Source: Tabrizicola sp.
GTDB taxonomy: Bacteria > Pseudomonadota > Alphaproteobacteria > Rhodobacterales > Rhodobacteraceae
Length of the DNA stretch: 64,000 bases
Assembly: GCF_030373185.1 (NCBI RefSeq)
Contig: NZ_JAUCZH010000007.1
Location: 124,001-188,000 of the forward strand
Direction: 5' to 3'
Shown: in pieces, positions 19,184 to 27,958 of the stretch
Layout: each line of letters opens with the position of its first letter
Numbering within the stretch: the stretch's first letter is position 1
The notes under the pieces: generated by a model
Told to the model about the DNA's origin: nothing
The model's input: the letters and a program-made list of their open reading frames with translations, nothing else
Database searches by the model: none
Made by a program: the position numbers and the translations under genes

Positions 19184-20533
19184 TCAGCCCGCTGCGACGT
19201 TCGGCACCTTGCGCAACAGCGGCATCACATCGGCCATCTCCGGCCCCGCGTCGCGGCCCGTCAAAGCCCGGCGCAAGGGACGGAACAGATCCTTGCCCTT
19301 GCGCCCCGTCGCCTCTTTCACCGCCGCCGTCCACTCACCCCAGGTGGCAGTGGTCCACGGCTGCGCTGGCAGAAGCGCCAGCGCGGTCGCTACAAATTCC
19401 CGGTCCGCGTAATCGATCACCGGTTCCGCGCCGTCGCGGAACAGGGTCCACCAGCCCTCAAGATCTGCCAGCACGGTAATATTGCCCTTGGCCACCGCCC
19501 AGAACGCCTCAGCCTGATCTTCCGGCACGCCCAAAGCGGCAATCCGCGCCTTCACGGCGGCGAAGGGCAGGCCCTGCACATGGTGGCGCGTCAGCGGAAA
19601 CAGGTCTTCGGCATCAAACTTGGTCGGCGCCGCGCCGAAACTGCCCACGTCGAAGCCCTCGATCAGCTTCTCCATCGACCCCACCAGTTCCACCGGCTTT
19701 GATGACCCCAGCCGCGCCATCAAGGACAACAGCGCCATCGGCTCCACCCCCCGCGCCCGCAGGTCGCGCAAGGAAAGAACGCCCAGCCGCTTGGACAATT
19801 CCTCGCCCTGCGGCCCGGTCAGAAGCGAATGGTGCGCAAAGACAGGCGGGGTGCCGCCCAGCGCCTTCATGATCTGGATCTGCGTCGCCGTGTTCGTTAC
19901 ATGGTCCGCGCCGCGCACGATATGCGTGACCCCCATGTCGACGTCATCGACCGATGAAGCAAACGTATACAACACCTGCCCGTCTGCCTTGATCAGCACC
20001 GGGTCACTGACGGAAGCGGCATCGATCGAGATGTCGCCGATGATCCCATCCTTCCACTCGATCCGCTCCAGATCCAGCTTGAAGCGCCAATAGCCCTGCC
20101 GCCCCTCGGCGCGGTATGCGGCCTTCTGCGCCTCGGTCAGCCCCAGCGCCGCGCGATCATAGACCGGGGGCTTTCCCATGTTCAGCTGCTTCTTGCGCTT
20201 CAGGTCCAGTTCCACCGGGGTCTCGAAACACTCGTAGAACCGCCCGGCGCCCTTTAGCTGCTCGGCCGCCTCGGCATAGCGCGCCATCCGTTTCGACTGC
20301 TGCTCGATCCGGTCATAGCGGATACCCAGCCAATCGAGGTCCGCCTTGAGACCGTCGATATATTCCTGCTTCGACCGTTCCTGATCGGTGTCGTCCAACC
20401 GCAGGATGAACTCGCCCCCGGCCTTGCGGGCGATCAGATAATTCATCAGCGCCGTGCGCAGGTTGCCCACATGGATCCAGCCGGTTGGCGAGGGGGCGAA
20501 ACGGGTGATGACGGTGGCGGGCGTGCTGGGCAT
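19184..20533 (-). CDS. gltX: Glutamate--tRNA ligase
   Basis: 449 residues, a class I synthetase charging tRNA with glutamate. The HIGH-type motif appears as FAPSPTGWIHVGNLRTAL and the KMSKS-type loop as EELSKRLG, a form I associate with alphaproteobacterial GltX. The zinc-binding insert of E. coli GltX is not evident. Alphaproteobacteria often have two GltX paralogues, one of which charges tRNA-Gln for later amidation; this copy cannot be assigned to either role by eye. Confidence 0.95.
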   Translation of the reverse strand: MPSTPATVITRFAPSPTGWIHVGNLRTALMNYLIARKAGGEFILRLDDTDQERSKQEYIDGLKADLDWLGIRYDRIEQQSKRMARYAEAAEQLKGAGRFYECFETPVELDLKRKKQLNMGKPPVYDRAALGLTEAQKAAYRAEGRQGYWRFKLDLERIEWKDGIIGDISIDAASVSDPVLIKADGQVLYTFASSVDDVDMGVTHIVRGADHVTNTATQIQIMKALGGTPPVFAHHSLLTGPQGEELSKRLGVLSLRDLRARGVEPMALLSLMARLGSSKPVELVGSMEKLIEGFDVGSFGAAPTKFDAEDLFPLTRHHVQGLPFAAVKARIAALGVPEDQAEAFWAVAKGNITVLADLEGWWTLFRDGAEPVIDYADREFVATALALLPAQPWTTATWGEWTAAVKEATGRKGKDLFRPLRRALTGRDAGPEMADVMPLLRKVPNVAAG

Positions 20534-20631
20534 GAAACGGGCTCCTTCAAGCGCTTCTCCCTGTCACATGGCCCCGCATTTGTCCAGTTTGCGGCAAAAC
20601 CCTCTCCGGCGGTTCCGCATGCCTTGGCAAC

Positions 20632-20666
20632 GCCAGCCTGCGGGGCTCGATGCCCCGCAGGCTGGC
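20632..20666. repeat. Perfect 15-bp hairpin around TCGAT, REP-like
   Basis: Arm GCCAGCCTGCGGGGC, loop TCGAT, then its exact complement. It sits between the 5' ends of gltX and the small zincin gene. Its core GGGGCTCGATGCCCC recurs in longer form at 30710-30726, suggesting a dispersed palindromic repeat family rather than a single operator. Confidence 0.6.
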
Positions 20667-20738
20667 CGCCCTTTCGGCAGCCATGCGCGGCTTCGCACGC
20701 CCCTTCCCCCCGGCATCGCCCGCCCCTATCTTGCAAGC

Positions 20739-21149
20739 ATGACCAACCCAGCCCCCGAAAGCATCGCCCCTTCGCTTGCCCTTCTCGAACAGCTTGCGCA
20801 TGAGGCGATCTCGACCCTGCCCGCCCCGTTTCGCGAACCGGCAACCCATATCCTGCTGCGGATCGAGGACTTCCCCGCCGATGAGATGGTCGAGGAGCTG
20901 GGCCTGAACGACCCGTTCGAACTGACCGGTCTTTACGAAGGCATCCCCCTGACCGAAAAATCCACCGCCGATCAGATGACCCGACCCGATGTGATCTGGC
21001 TGTTCCGCCGTCCGATCCTTGATGAATGGGCGGAACGCGGCAATGTCTCGATCGGCGAAATGGTTGCCCATGTCGTGATCCACGAACTTGCGCATCATTT
21101 CGGCTGGTCCGACGAAGATATCGCCCACATCGACCCTTGGTGGGAGTGA
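20739..21149 (+). CDS. Small zincin metallopeptidase-family protein (DUF1025-type)
   Basis: 136 residues. A minimal zinc-protease motif HELAHHFGWSDEDI lies near the C-terminus (HExxH with a downstream acidic residue), preceded by the family's PDVIWLFRRPILDEWAE and GIPLTEKS. Proteins of this family are small cytosolic zincins with no proven substrate. The ATG at 20739 opens the conserved region and has only a weak ribosome site. The longer frame to 20454 overlaps the start of gltX. Confidence 0.85.
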   Translation: MTNPAPESIAPSLALLEQLAHEAISTLPAPFREPATHILLRIEDFPADEMVEELGLNDPFELTGLYEGIPLTEKSTADQMTRPDVIWLFRRPILDEWAERGNVSIGEMVAHVVIHELAHHFGWSDEDIAHIDPWWE

Positions 21150-21255
21150 CCGCACAAGCTTTGTGCGCCCCTGCACTCGCCCTGACGCGTCCGTGACCGG
21201 ACTTGAGGAGAAAGCGCACTATTTTGCAGTTCACCGCAACCGATCGGAGGACGAC

Positions 21256-22188
21256 ATGACCACCCTATCCCGCCGCCAGGCCCTTGCCGCCGGCATCGCC
21301 ATGCCGCTTGCCGCTTCCTTCCTGACCCGACCCGCCCTTGCCAACGCACCGCTGCAAGGGTCGGGCTTTGCGCCGTGGAACCGATTCAAGCTGGGCGGGT
21401 TTGAGGTGACAACGCTTCTTGTCGGCACCCGTGCAGGCGACAAGCCGCAGGAAACCTTCGGCATGAACGCCACGCCGGAAGACTTTGCCGCGATTTCTGC
21501 CGCGAACTTCATTCCCGCCGACCTGACGCAGAACTTCTTTACGCCGACGCTGGTCAACACCGGCGCTGAACTGGTGCTGTTCGACACCGGACTTTCCGCC
21601 GAAGGCACGCTTGCCGCGCTCACCGCCGCTGGAATCACCGCCGATCAGGTGGATGTGGTTGTGCTGACCCACATGCACGGTGACCACATCGGCGGCCTGA
21701 TGGGCGCTGACGGCGTGACACCGACCTTTGCCAACGCCCGCTACGTCACCGGCAGCGTCGAGCATAACAACTGGTCCACCGCCGCCAACGAGGGCTTCGA
21801 CAGATCCGTCAAGCCGCTGAACGACAAGATCACCTTCATTGACGATGGCGGCAGCCCGCTTTCCGGCATCACCGCCATGGCCGCCGCCGGTCACACCCCG
21901 GGCCACATGATCTACATGGTGGAATCCGAAGGCCAGCGCCTTGCCATCACCGCCGACACCGCCAACCACTACGTCTGGTCGCTCCAGCGCCCGGATTGGG
22001 AAGTGCGTTTTGACGCCGACAAGGCCGCCGCGGCCGCAACCCGCAAGCAGGTGTTCGGCATGATCGCCGCCGACCGCATCCCCTTCATCGGCTACCACAT
22101 GCCCTTCCCGGGCGTGGGTTTTGTCGAGGCACAGGGCGAAGGCTTCCGCTACGTCCCGGCCAGCTACCAGCTGATGCTGAACGGCTGA
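21256..22188 (+). CDS. Exported metallo-beta-lactamase-fold hydrolase
   Basis: 310 residues. The N-terminus LSRRQALAAGIAMPLAASF is a twin-arginine-like export signal, with cleavage likely after ALA (about residue 29). The metal site THMHGDHIGG (HxHxDH) is intact, with later ligands in AAAGHTPGHMIY and ITADTANHY. The fold covers lactonases, sulfatases and glyoxalases; the substrate is not evident. GGAGG stands five bases before the ATG at 21256. A TTCGAA-centred palindrome lies just after the stop. Confidence 0.9.
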   Translation: MTTLSRRQALAAGIAMPLAASFLTRPALANAPLQGSGFAPWNRFKLGGFEVTTLLVGTRAGDKPQETFGMNATPEDFAAISAANFIPADLTQNFFTPTLVNTGAELVLFDTGLSAEGTLAALTAAGITADQVDVVVLTHMHGDHIGGLMGADGVTPTFANARYVTGSVEHNNWSTAANEGFDRSVKPLNDKITFIDDGGSPLSGITAMAAAGHTPGHMIYMVESEGQRLAITADTANHYVWSLQRPDWEVRFDADKAAAAATRKQVFGMIAADRIPFIGYHMPFPGVGFVEAQGEGFRYVPASYQLMLNG

Positions 22189-22201
22189 CCCCGGGCCCAA
22201 A

Positions 22202-22240
22202 ATCCTTCGAAGGATCTTGCAAGAGTTTTCGAAGACTTTT
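22202..22240 (+). terminator. Compound TTCGAA palindromes, probable terminator
   Basis: ATCCTTCGAAGGAT (22202-22215), CTTGCAAG (22216-22223) and AGTTTTCGAAGACT followed by TTTGC are stacked directly after the metallo-beta-lactamase-fold gene. The last hairpin with its short T-run fits an intrinsic terminator. Confidence 0.55.
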
Positions 22241-22331
22241 GCGCCCCAGCCTGCCCCCGGCGCACCGCGTCGGGGGCAGTTCCATTTCCGCCAGAAGGCT
22301 CTATGATAGCGGTAACACGAACAGGTGCCGC

Positions 22332-23279
22332 ATGACCCAAGCCCCGATCCTGACCCTTACGCTCAACCCCGCGCTCGACATGGCGACCGAGGTGCATGAC
22401 ATCATCCCCGGCCACAAGCTGCGCTGTTCCGAACCACAGCTTGACCCCGGTGGTGGCGGGCTGAACGTCAGCCGCGCGATCAAGGCGCTGGGGGGGGACA
22501 GTCTGGCGCTGGTGGCCATTGGCGGGCTTACCGGTGACCGTCTGGCCGGCCTGATCCGCGCCGAAGGGGTGACGTTCCTCTCCATCCTTGGCCCCGGCGA
22601 AACCCGCCAGTCCCTGACCGTCAACGAAGCCTCCACCGGCAAGCAGTTCCGCTTCATGCTGCCCGGTCCCGTCTGGGGCGAGGCCGAACGCGCCCGCGTC
22701 TTCACCCTCCTGCGCGCCACCGCGCGCCCCGGAGGCATTTCGGTGATCTCGGGCAGCCAACCGCCCGGTGTGCCGGTCGATTTCCCCGCACAACTCGCCG
22801 CTTCGATGCCCGAAAGCCGGGTGGTGCTGGATACCTCCGGCTCCGCCCTGACCGAGGCAGTGCGCCACCCGATCCCCGGATTGGAAGTCCTGCGCATGGA
22901 CGGCGAAGAGGGTGAGGCGCTGGCCGATCGCCCGCTTCCCACCCGTGAAGATACCGCCGAATTCGCCCAGTCGCTGGTCCGCGCCGGAGTGGCGAAAATC
23001 GTGATCGTGGCCCGCGGAGCGGAAGGCAACGTGCTGGCCGACAAGGACAGCCGGCTTTTTGCCAAGGCCGCCAGGGTCAAGGTCAAGTCCACCGTTGGCG
23101 CGGGTGACAGCTTTGTCGCCGCCTTCGTCCTTGCCCTGTCACGCGGTCAATCGAACGCCGATGCGCTGGCCCTCGGCTCTGCCGCCGCCTCTGCCGCCGT
23201 GATGAGCGACGCCACCCAGCTTTGCCGCCCCGAAGACGTGATGCGCCTTTTGTCGGAATGTGTGGTGTCGGCGGTTTGA
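22332..23279 (+). CDS. pfkB: 1-phosphofructokinase-family hexose kinase (PfkB)
   Basis: 315 residues. The N-terminal sugar-binding block LTLNPALDMATEV and GGGGLNVSRAIKALGG are typical of the PfkB/FruK branch, and the catalytic anion hole is STVGAGDSFVAAF. It phosphorylates fructose-6-phosphate, tagatose-6-phosphate or a related sugar phosphate with ATP. The start at 22332 begins the conserved strand; the longer frame to 22239 has no domain content. A perfect TTCGAA palindrome follows the stop. Confidence 0.9.
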   Translation: MTQAPILTLTLNPALDMATEVHDIIPGHKLRCSEPQLDPGGGGLNVSRAIKALGGDSLALVAIGGLTGDRLAGLIRAEGVTFLSILGPGETRQSLTVNEASTGKQFRFMLPGPVWGEAERARVFTLLRATARPGGISVISGSQPPGVPVDFPAQLAASMPESRVVLDTSGSALTEAVRHPIPGLEVLRMDGEEGEALADRPLPTREDTAEFAQSLVRAGVAKIVIVARGAEGNVLADKDSRLFAKAARVKVKSTVGAGDSFVAAFVLALSRGQSNADALALGSAAASAAVMSDATQLCRPEDVMRLLSECVVSAV

Positions 23280-23286
23280 CCGGGCC

Positions 23287-23304
23287 GATTTCTTCGAAGA
23301 AATC
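23287..23304. repeat. 18-bp perfect palindrome GATTTCTTCGAAGAAATC
   Basis: It lies eight bases after the pfkB stop and shares the TTCGAA centre with the element after the preceding gene. It may form a terminator hairpin with a TTCGAA loop, or belong to a small dispersed palindrome family. Confidence 0.55.
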
Positions 23305-23389
23305 GTGCCGGAGCCTTCAACGGCCCCGGCCTTGCCCATCCGTCGCGCCGCCGCAGATCACAACCCGATCAAGGCGGTCAATCCCGCAA

Positions 23390-23779
23390 TCACCTGCGAA
23401 ACCCCGCCAGAGTCTCGCCATGATGCCGGACCTTGCCAGCCAGACCCATCCGACCGAACCATTCCCGCATCGGGTCCGTGATCGGACCGAACAGGTTGAT
23501 TTCGTCAAGGTCAGCCACCGAGCGCAGCGCGGTCATTTCCGGCCAGCCCATCACCAGATCATGATGCCCAAGCCATGCCTCGGCGTCGCGATATCGCACG
23601 ACCGCGCGGGCATCATTCGTGCCGTCGGGGCAAAAGAAACGGTAGCCCGGAACGCCCGGATGCCCTTCGGCCTCGACGCGGCAGGCAAGGGCGGTCACCG
23701 CTGCCAGAAAGGCCGGACGTCCCGACTGAATCCGGTAATGATTGACCACGGTGATCTCGCCATCCTGCATGGCCGTCAC
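23390..23779 (-). CDS. Hypothetical protein, possibly an antibiotic-biosynthesis-monooxygenase-like (dimeric alpha-beta) fold
   Basis: 129 residues. The pattern ITVVNHYRIQSGRPAFLAAVTAL...YRFFCPDGTNDARAVVRYRDAEAWLGHHDL is what an ABM/dimeric alpha+beta barrel protein looks like, but I do not recognise a named member. A GTG start at 23779 overlaps the nadE stop (GTGA), suggesting coupled translation; an internal ATG at 23770 is the alternative. The function is unknown. Confidence 0.65.
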   Translation of the reverse strand: MTAMQDGEITVVNHYRIQSGRPAFLAAVTALACRVEAEGHPGVPGYRFFCPDGTNDARAVVRYRDAEAWLGHHDLVMGWPEMTALRSVADLDEINLFGPITDPMREWFGRMGLAGKVRHHGETLAGFRR

Positions 23780-25440
23780 GCGCCACTATCATCGCGCCAC
23801 CGCATCGCGATCGGATAGCGGCGGTCCAGCCAGAAGGCCTTTTGCGTCAGCCGCACCCCCGGCGCGGACTGGAAGCGCTTGTATTCGGCCTGATACAGCA
23901 GGTGTTCGACCTTCTTGACCACGGCCCGGTCAAAGCCCAGCGCCACGATCTCGGCCACAGACATTTCCTTTTCCACCAGCCCCTCAAGGATCGCGTCCAG
24001 CACCTCATAGGGCGGCAGGCTGTCCTGATCGGTCTGGTTGGCGCGCAACTCGGCTGACGGGGGCTTTTCGATGATCCGCTTCGGGATCACCTCGCCCGGC
24101 GGGCCTTTCATCCAGGCCCGGTAGTTGTCGTTCCGCCACTTCGCAGTCAGGAACATCCGCGTCTTGTACATGTCCTTGACCGGGTTATAGCCGCCGTTCA
24201 TGTCGCCGTAGATCGTGCAGTAGCCAACCGCCATTTCGCTCTTGTTGCCGGTCGTCAACAGCATCTCGCCAAACTTGTTCGACAGCGCCATAAGCAAAAG
24301 CCCGCGCAACCGGCTTTGGATGTTTTCCTCGGTCACCCCTGGTTCGGTCCCGGCGAACAGTGGCCCCAGCGCCTCACCCACAGCCACCTGCGCGCCCGAA
24401 ATCGGCACCGTATCCAGCCGGCAGCCCAGCGCCTTTGCGGCCGCCGACGCATCCTCAAGCGAATGGGCCGAGGTAAACTCGGACGGCAGCATCACGCAGC
24501 GCACGTTTTCCGGCCCCAAGGCATCCACCGCCATCGCCGCCACGATGGCACTGTCGATCCCCCCAGACAGCCCCAGAAGCGCCTTCGAAAACCCGGTCTT
24601 GCGCATGTAATCGCCCAAGGCCAGCACGCAGGCGCGATAGTCCGCCTCGCCAATCGGGGGGATGTCACTGATCTCGCCCGGGTCCGCCTCCCACCCCTCG
24701 GCCCCGCGCCGGAAGGTGACCATCACCAGCGTCTCATCGAACTGCGGCAGTTGCGCTGCCAGCCGGCCACCAGGGTTCAACACCATGGATGACCCGTCAA
24801 ACACCTGATCATCCTGCCCGCCCACCATGTTCAGGTAGACCAGCGGCAACCCCGTCTCGACCACCCGCGACACCATCAGGTTCAGCCGCAGGTTCGGCTT
24901 GCCCCGATGGTAAGGCGAGCCGTTGGGGATCAGCAATATCTCTGCCCCCGTCTCGGCCAGCGTCTCGGCCACGTCAGGGTGCCAGGCATCCTCGCAGATT
25001 GGCGTGCCGATCCGCACACCGTTGACCACATATGGCCCATGCACATCCGCCGAGGCGAAGACCCGCTTTTCGTCAAACACCGCGTCATTCGGCAGGTGGT
25101 GTTTCAAGACCCGGGCCGAAATCTTGCCGCCCTGCAAGACATAATACCCGTTGTAAAGGCGCCCGCCCATCCGCACCGGACCGCCGATCCCCACCGCCGG
25201 GCCATCAGCACAGTCCGCCGCCATCGCCTCAACCGCCGCAATGGCCGCGCTGACGAAGGCAGGTTTCAGGATCAGATCCTGCGTCTGATAGCCGGTCACG
25301 AACATTTCGGTCAGCGCCACCATATCGGCCCCGGCGTCGCGCGCCTCAGCCCAGGCTGCGCGGGCCTTGGCCATGTTCCCGGCAATATCCCCCACGGTGG
25401 GGTTCAACTGCGCCAGCATCAGACGGAACGTGTCGGTCAT
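23776..25440 (-). CDS. nadE: Glutamine-dependent NAD+ synthetase
   Basis: 554 residues, two domains. The N-terminal nitrilase-type glutaminase has E (VALTEMFVTGYQ), K (VLKHHLPNDAVFDEKR) and C (GTPICEDAWH). The C-terminal synthetase has the PP-loop LLGLSGGIDSAIVAAMA and LLTTGNKSEMAVGYCT. It amidates nicotinate adenine dinucleotide to NAD+ using glutamine. It is divergent from the MORN gene and overlaps the small downstream gene by GTGA. Confidence 0.97.
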   Translation of the reverse strand: MTDTFRLMLAQLNPTVGDIAGNMAKARAAWAEARDAGADMVALTEMFVTGYQTQDLILKPAFVSAAIAAVEAMAADCADGPAVGIGGPVRMGGRLYNGYYVLQGGKISARVLKHHLPNDAVFDEKRVFASADVHGPYVVNGVRIGTPICEDAWHPDVAETLAETGAEILLIPNGSPYHRGKPNLRLNLMVSRVVETGLPLVYLNMVGGQDDQVFDGSSMVLNPGGRLAAQLPQFDETLVMVTFRRGAEGWEADPGEISDIPPIGEADYRACVLALGDYMRKTGFSKALLGLSGGIDSAIVAAMAVDALGPENVRCVMLPSEFTSAHSLEDASAAAKALGCRLDTVPISGAQVAVGEALGPLFAGTEPGVTEENIQSRLRGLLLMALSNKFGEMLLTTGNKSEMAVGYCTIYGDMNGGYNPVKDMYKTRMFLTAKWRNDNYRAWMKGPPGEVIPKRIIEKPPSAELRANQTDQDSLPPYEVLDAILEGLVEKEMSVAEIVALGFDRAVVKKVEHLLYQAEYKRFQSAPGVRLTQKAFWLDRRYPIAMRWRDDSGA

Positions 25441-25503
25441 CGGGATCCCCCATCACATCGGCTTGTTCTAGCAGACTGACGCCCAAGGGAAAGCCGCCCC
25501 ACC

Positions 25504-25548
25504 CATCCGACCATTGCCCATCCGACCATTGCCTATCCAACCATTGCT
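25504..25548. repeat. Three tandem 15-bp repeats in the nadE/MORN divergent promoter region
   Basis: Units CATCCGACCATTGCC (25504-25518), an identical copy (25519-25533) and TATCCAACCATTGCT (25534-25548, four changes) lie head to tail. The position, 61 bases before the MORN gene start and 64 after the nadE start, suggests a multimeric regulator-binding site or slipped-strand repeat. No match to a known operator is claimed. Confidence 0.7.
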
Positions 25549-25608
25549 TGTCACACCCCTGTCGCCCGCTTACCGTTCCAGCCCAGACCAAAGCCACGGG
25601 AATCGACC

Positions 25609-27069
25609 ATGCGCCGCCTTGCCGTTCTACTTTGCCTCGCCACGGCTCCCACCCTTGCCCCTCCGGCGCAGGCGCAGGACGGCGAGGTTCTGACCAAGCA
25701 GTATGATGACGGGTCCGTCTACGAAGGCACCTTCCTCAATGGTCGCCAGCATGGCACCGGCACTTACCGCCTTCCCTCGGGCTTTGAGTATTCGGGAGAA
25801 TGGGTTGACGGCGAGATCATCGGTCAAGGAACCGCCCGCTATCCCAACGGGTCCATTTACGAAGGCGCATTCGTCAATGGCCAGCCAGAGGGTCGCGGCA
25901 AGATCACCGCCCCCGACGGGCGCACCTACGAGGGCGCCTGGGTGCAGGGCCAGATGACCGGGCAAGGCACCGCGCGATATGCCAATGGCTCGACCTACGA
26001 AGGCACCTTCACCCGCGGCACCCATAACGGCAGGGGCAAGCTGACCAATCCTTCAGGCTACACCTACGAAGGCCAGTGGGTGATGGGTGTCAAGGAAGGC
26101 ACCGGAAAGATCACCTATCCCGACGGCGCGACCTATGACGGCACACTCGTGCAGGGCCAGCGGTCCGGCTCCGGGCGGCTGTCAATGCCGGACGGCCTTG
26201 TCTACGAAGGGGATTGGGCTGATGGGCAGATCAACGGGCAAGGCCGACTGACCCAGCCGAACGGCGATGTCTACGAAGGCAACTTCGTCAACGGCCAGCG
26301 CGAAGGTCAGGGCCGCCTGACCCACAGTTCCGGCGATGTCTATGACGGAAGCTGGTTGAACGACCGCCGCCATGGCACCGGAACCTTCGTCGCCGCTGAC
26401 GATTTCAAGTATGAAGGGTCCTGGGTCGAGGGCCGGATGGAAGGGACCGGCTCCATCACCTATCCCGATGGTGCGGTCTATGTCGGCGCGATGCTGGCCG
26501 ATCAGCCGAACGGCACCGGCGCGATCACTTATCCGGACGGATCAACCTATCAGGGCGCATGGGAGCGCGGGCTGATCAACGGGCAGGGCCGCGCCACCTA
26601 TGCCGATGGCCGCGTCTACGAGGGTGCCTTCCTGAACGCCCAGCCGCATGGCACCGGCACGATGACCCATCCCGACGGCTACCGCTATGAAGGCGACTGG
26701 CTTGATGGCCAGCGCGAAGGCGTGGGGGCGGCTGTCTACCCCGATGGCAGCCTTTACAGGGGCGGCTTCAAGGCCGGGCTGCGGAATGGCGACGGCGAGT
26801 TTTCCACCACCGACGGTTTTCGCTATACCGGTCAGTGGGTCGCCGGCCAGATCGAGGGGCAAGGCACCGCGACCTATCCATCGGGCGATACCTATGTGGG
26901 GGCGTTCAAGGCGGGCCGGCGCGAGGGGCAGGGCAAGCTGACCTATGCCAGCGGCGACGTGGCCGAAGGTATCTGGCAGAACGGCCTCCTGACCGCCCCG
27001 CCCGAGTCACCGGCCGAAGTGGCCCCCGATGCGGCCGCGCCAGTGCCGGAAGGGGGAACAGAGCCCTGA
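25609..27069 (+). CDS. Secreted 19-repeat MORN protein
   Basis: 486 residues with a Sec signal peptide (about residues 1-22, ending PAQA) and then 19 consecutive MORN units of 23 residues (YEG-x-F/W-x-x-G...G-x-G-x-x-x-x-x-x-G pattern), ending in a proline- and alanine-rich acidic tail. Repeat cores largely alternate F and W at the same position (TF, EW, AF, AW, TF, QW...), giving a hint of a 46-residue super-repeat. MORN arrays form elongated beta-sheet rods that dimerise or bind lipid in eukaryotes. Their role in bacteria, here in the periplasm or outside, is unclear. It faces a small outer-membrane-like gene. Confidence 0.93.
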   Translation: MRRLAVLLCLATAPTLAPPAQAQDGEVLTKQYDDGSVYEGTFLNGRQHGTGTYRLPSGFEYSGEWVDGEIIGQGTARYPNGSIYEGAFVNGQPEGRGKITAPDGRTYEGAWVQGQMTGQGTARYANGSTYEGTFTRGTHNGRGKLTNPSGYTYEGQWVMGVKEGTGKITYPDGATYDGTLVQGQRSGSGRLSMPDGLVYEGDWADGQINGQGRLTQPNGDVYEGNFVNGQREGQGRLTHSSGDVYDGSWLNDRRHGTGTFVAADDFKYEGSWVEGRMEGTGSITYPDGAVYVGAMLADQPNGTGAITYPDGSTYQGAWERGLINGQGRATYADGRVYEGAFLNAQPHGTGTMTHPDGYRYEGDWLDGQREGVGAAVYPDGSLYRGGFKAGLRNGDGEFSTTDGFRYTGQWVAGQIEGQGTATYPSGDTYVGAFKAGRREGQGKLTYASGDVAEGIWQNGLLTAPPESPAEVAPDAAAPVPEGGTEP

Positions 27070-27211
27070 TCCCCGGATGACCGGCCCGGATCGGATCGCC
27101 GGTCACAGAGGCGCAAAGCCCTGCCGACTTTGCCCGTGCAGGCCCGGGCTCCCGATCCGATGAAGGACCGGGGCGCCCGCGCCGGACCGCTTGTCCGGCA
27201 CGGGCCTCAGA

Positions 27212-27958
27212 TCAGAAAGTGAAGCCAAGGCTCAGATACGGGCCAGCCAGAGTCACGCTCACGTCTTCCGGGTCGATGTCGTTGTCCACATTGCCAGACA
27301 GGCTTAGGAAGCTGGTGCTTTCCACGCCGACACCGAAGGTCATTGACCCGCCGCTGGCCAGATCGCGCGCATAGTCAAGCCCGATGCGCAGATCGACCGA
27401 TGACACAACCACGTTGTCAGCCGTGTCGTCCGAGGTAAGTTCGGTGGTGTCGCCAAGCATGGCCGAATAGCGCCCCCCGACGATCATTCCGAGGCCGTTG
27501 CCGAAGGAATGTGTGACCTGAAGGCCAATGGTCGGACCAACACCGTCAAAGCCATAGCCGGTGCTTCCGTCTTCGTCCGACCAGTCGACGCTGCCCGATC
27601 TCAGACCGGCAAAGACATCAAGGTCAAGGCCGCCCAGATCCGTGTTCATGACCGCTTCGACGTCGATCGTGCGCGCGTCGAACTGATCGTCCGGATCATC
27701 GAATTCGCCATCGAACTTGAAGACGCGTCCACGCACGCCGAAACTTTCGGAGATGTCGTAGGCGGCCGTGATGCGGAAGGCGTTGGCCGAACCATCTTCA
27801 TCGAACCAGGCGTTGCCGCCGTCGATTTCGCCGGCACCGTGGTCGGCATAGATGGTCAGGATCGGGATCTCGAGGCCGAAGCTGAGCCCCTCGGCCGAGG
27901 CTGAGGTTGCGAGCAGCAGCCCGGAAAGCATCCCCGTCGTGGTGAGCAAGGTTTTCAT
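27212..27958 (-). CDS. Small outer-membrane beta-barrel-like protein, unknown function
   Basis: 248 residues. A signal peptide (about residues 1-22, SASA) is followed by alternating amphipathic strands, many D and G residues and a terminal phenylalanine (SLGFTF), all features of outer-membrane barrels. The acidic loops (FDDPDDQF, TSDDTADN, NDIDPED) are suggestive of calcium binding. No named family is recognised. The gene converges on the MORN gene. Confidence 0.75.
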   Translation of the reverse strand: MKTLLTTTGMLSGLLLATSASAEGLSFGLEIPILTIYADHGAGEIDGGNAWFDEDGSANAFRITAAYDISESFGVRGRVFKFDGEFDDPDDQFDARTIDVEAVMNTDLGGLDLDVFAGLRSGSVDWSDEDGSTGYGFDGVGPTIGLQVTHSFGNGLGMIVGGRYSAMLGDTTELTSDDTADNVVVSSVDLRIGLDYARDLASGGSMTFGVGVESTSFLSLSGNVDNDIDPEDVSVTLAGPYLSLGFTF

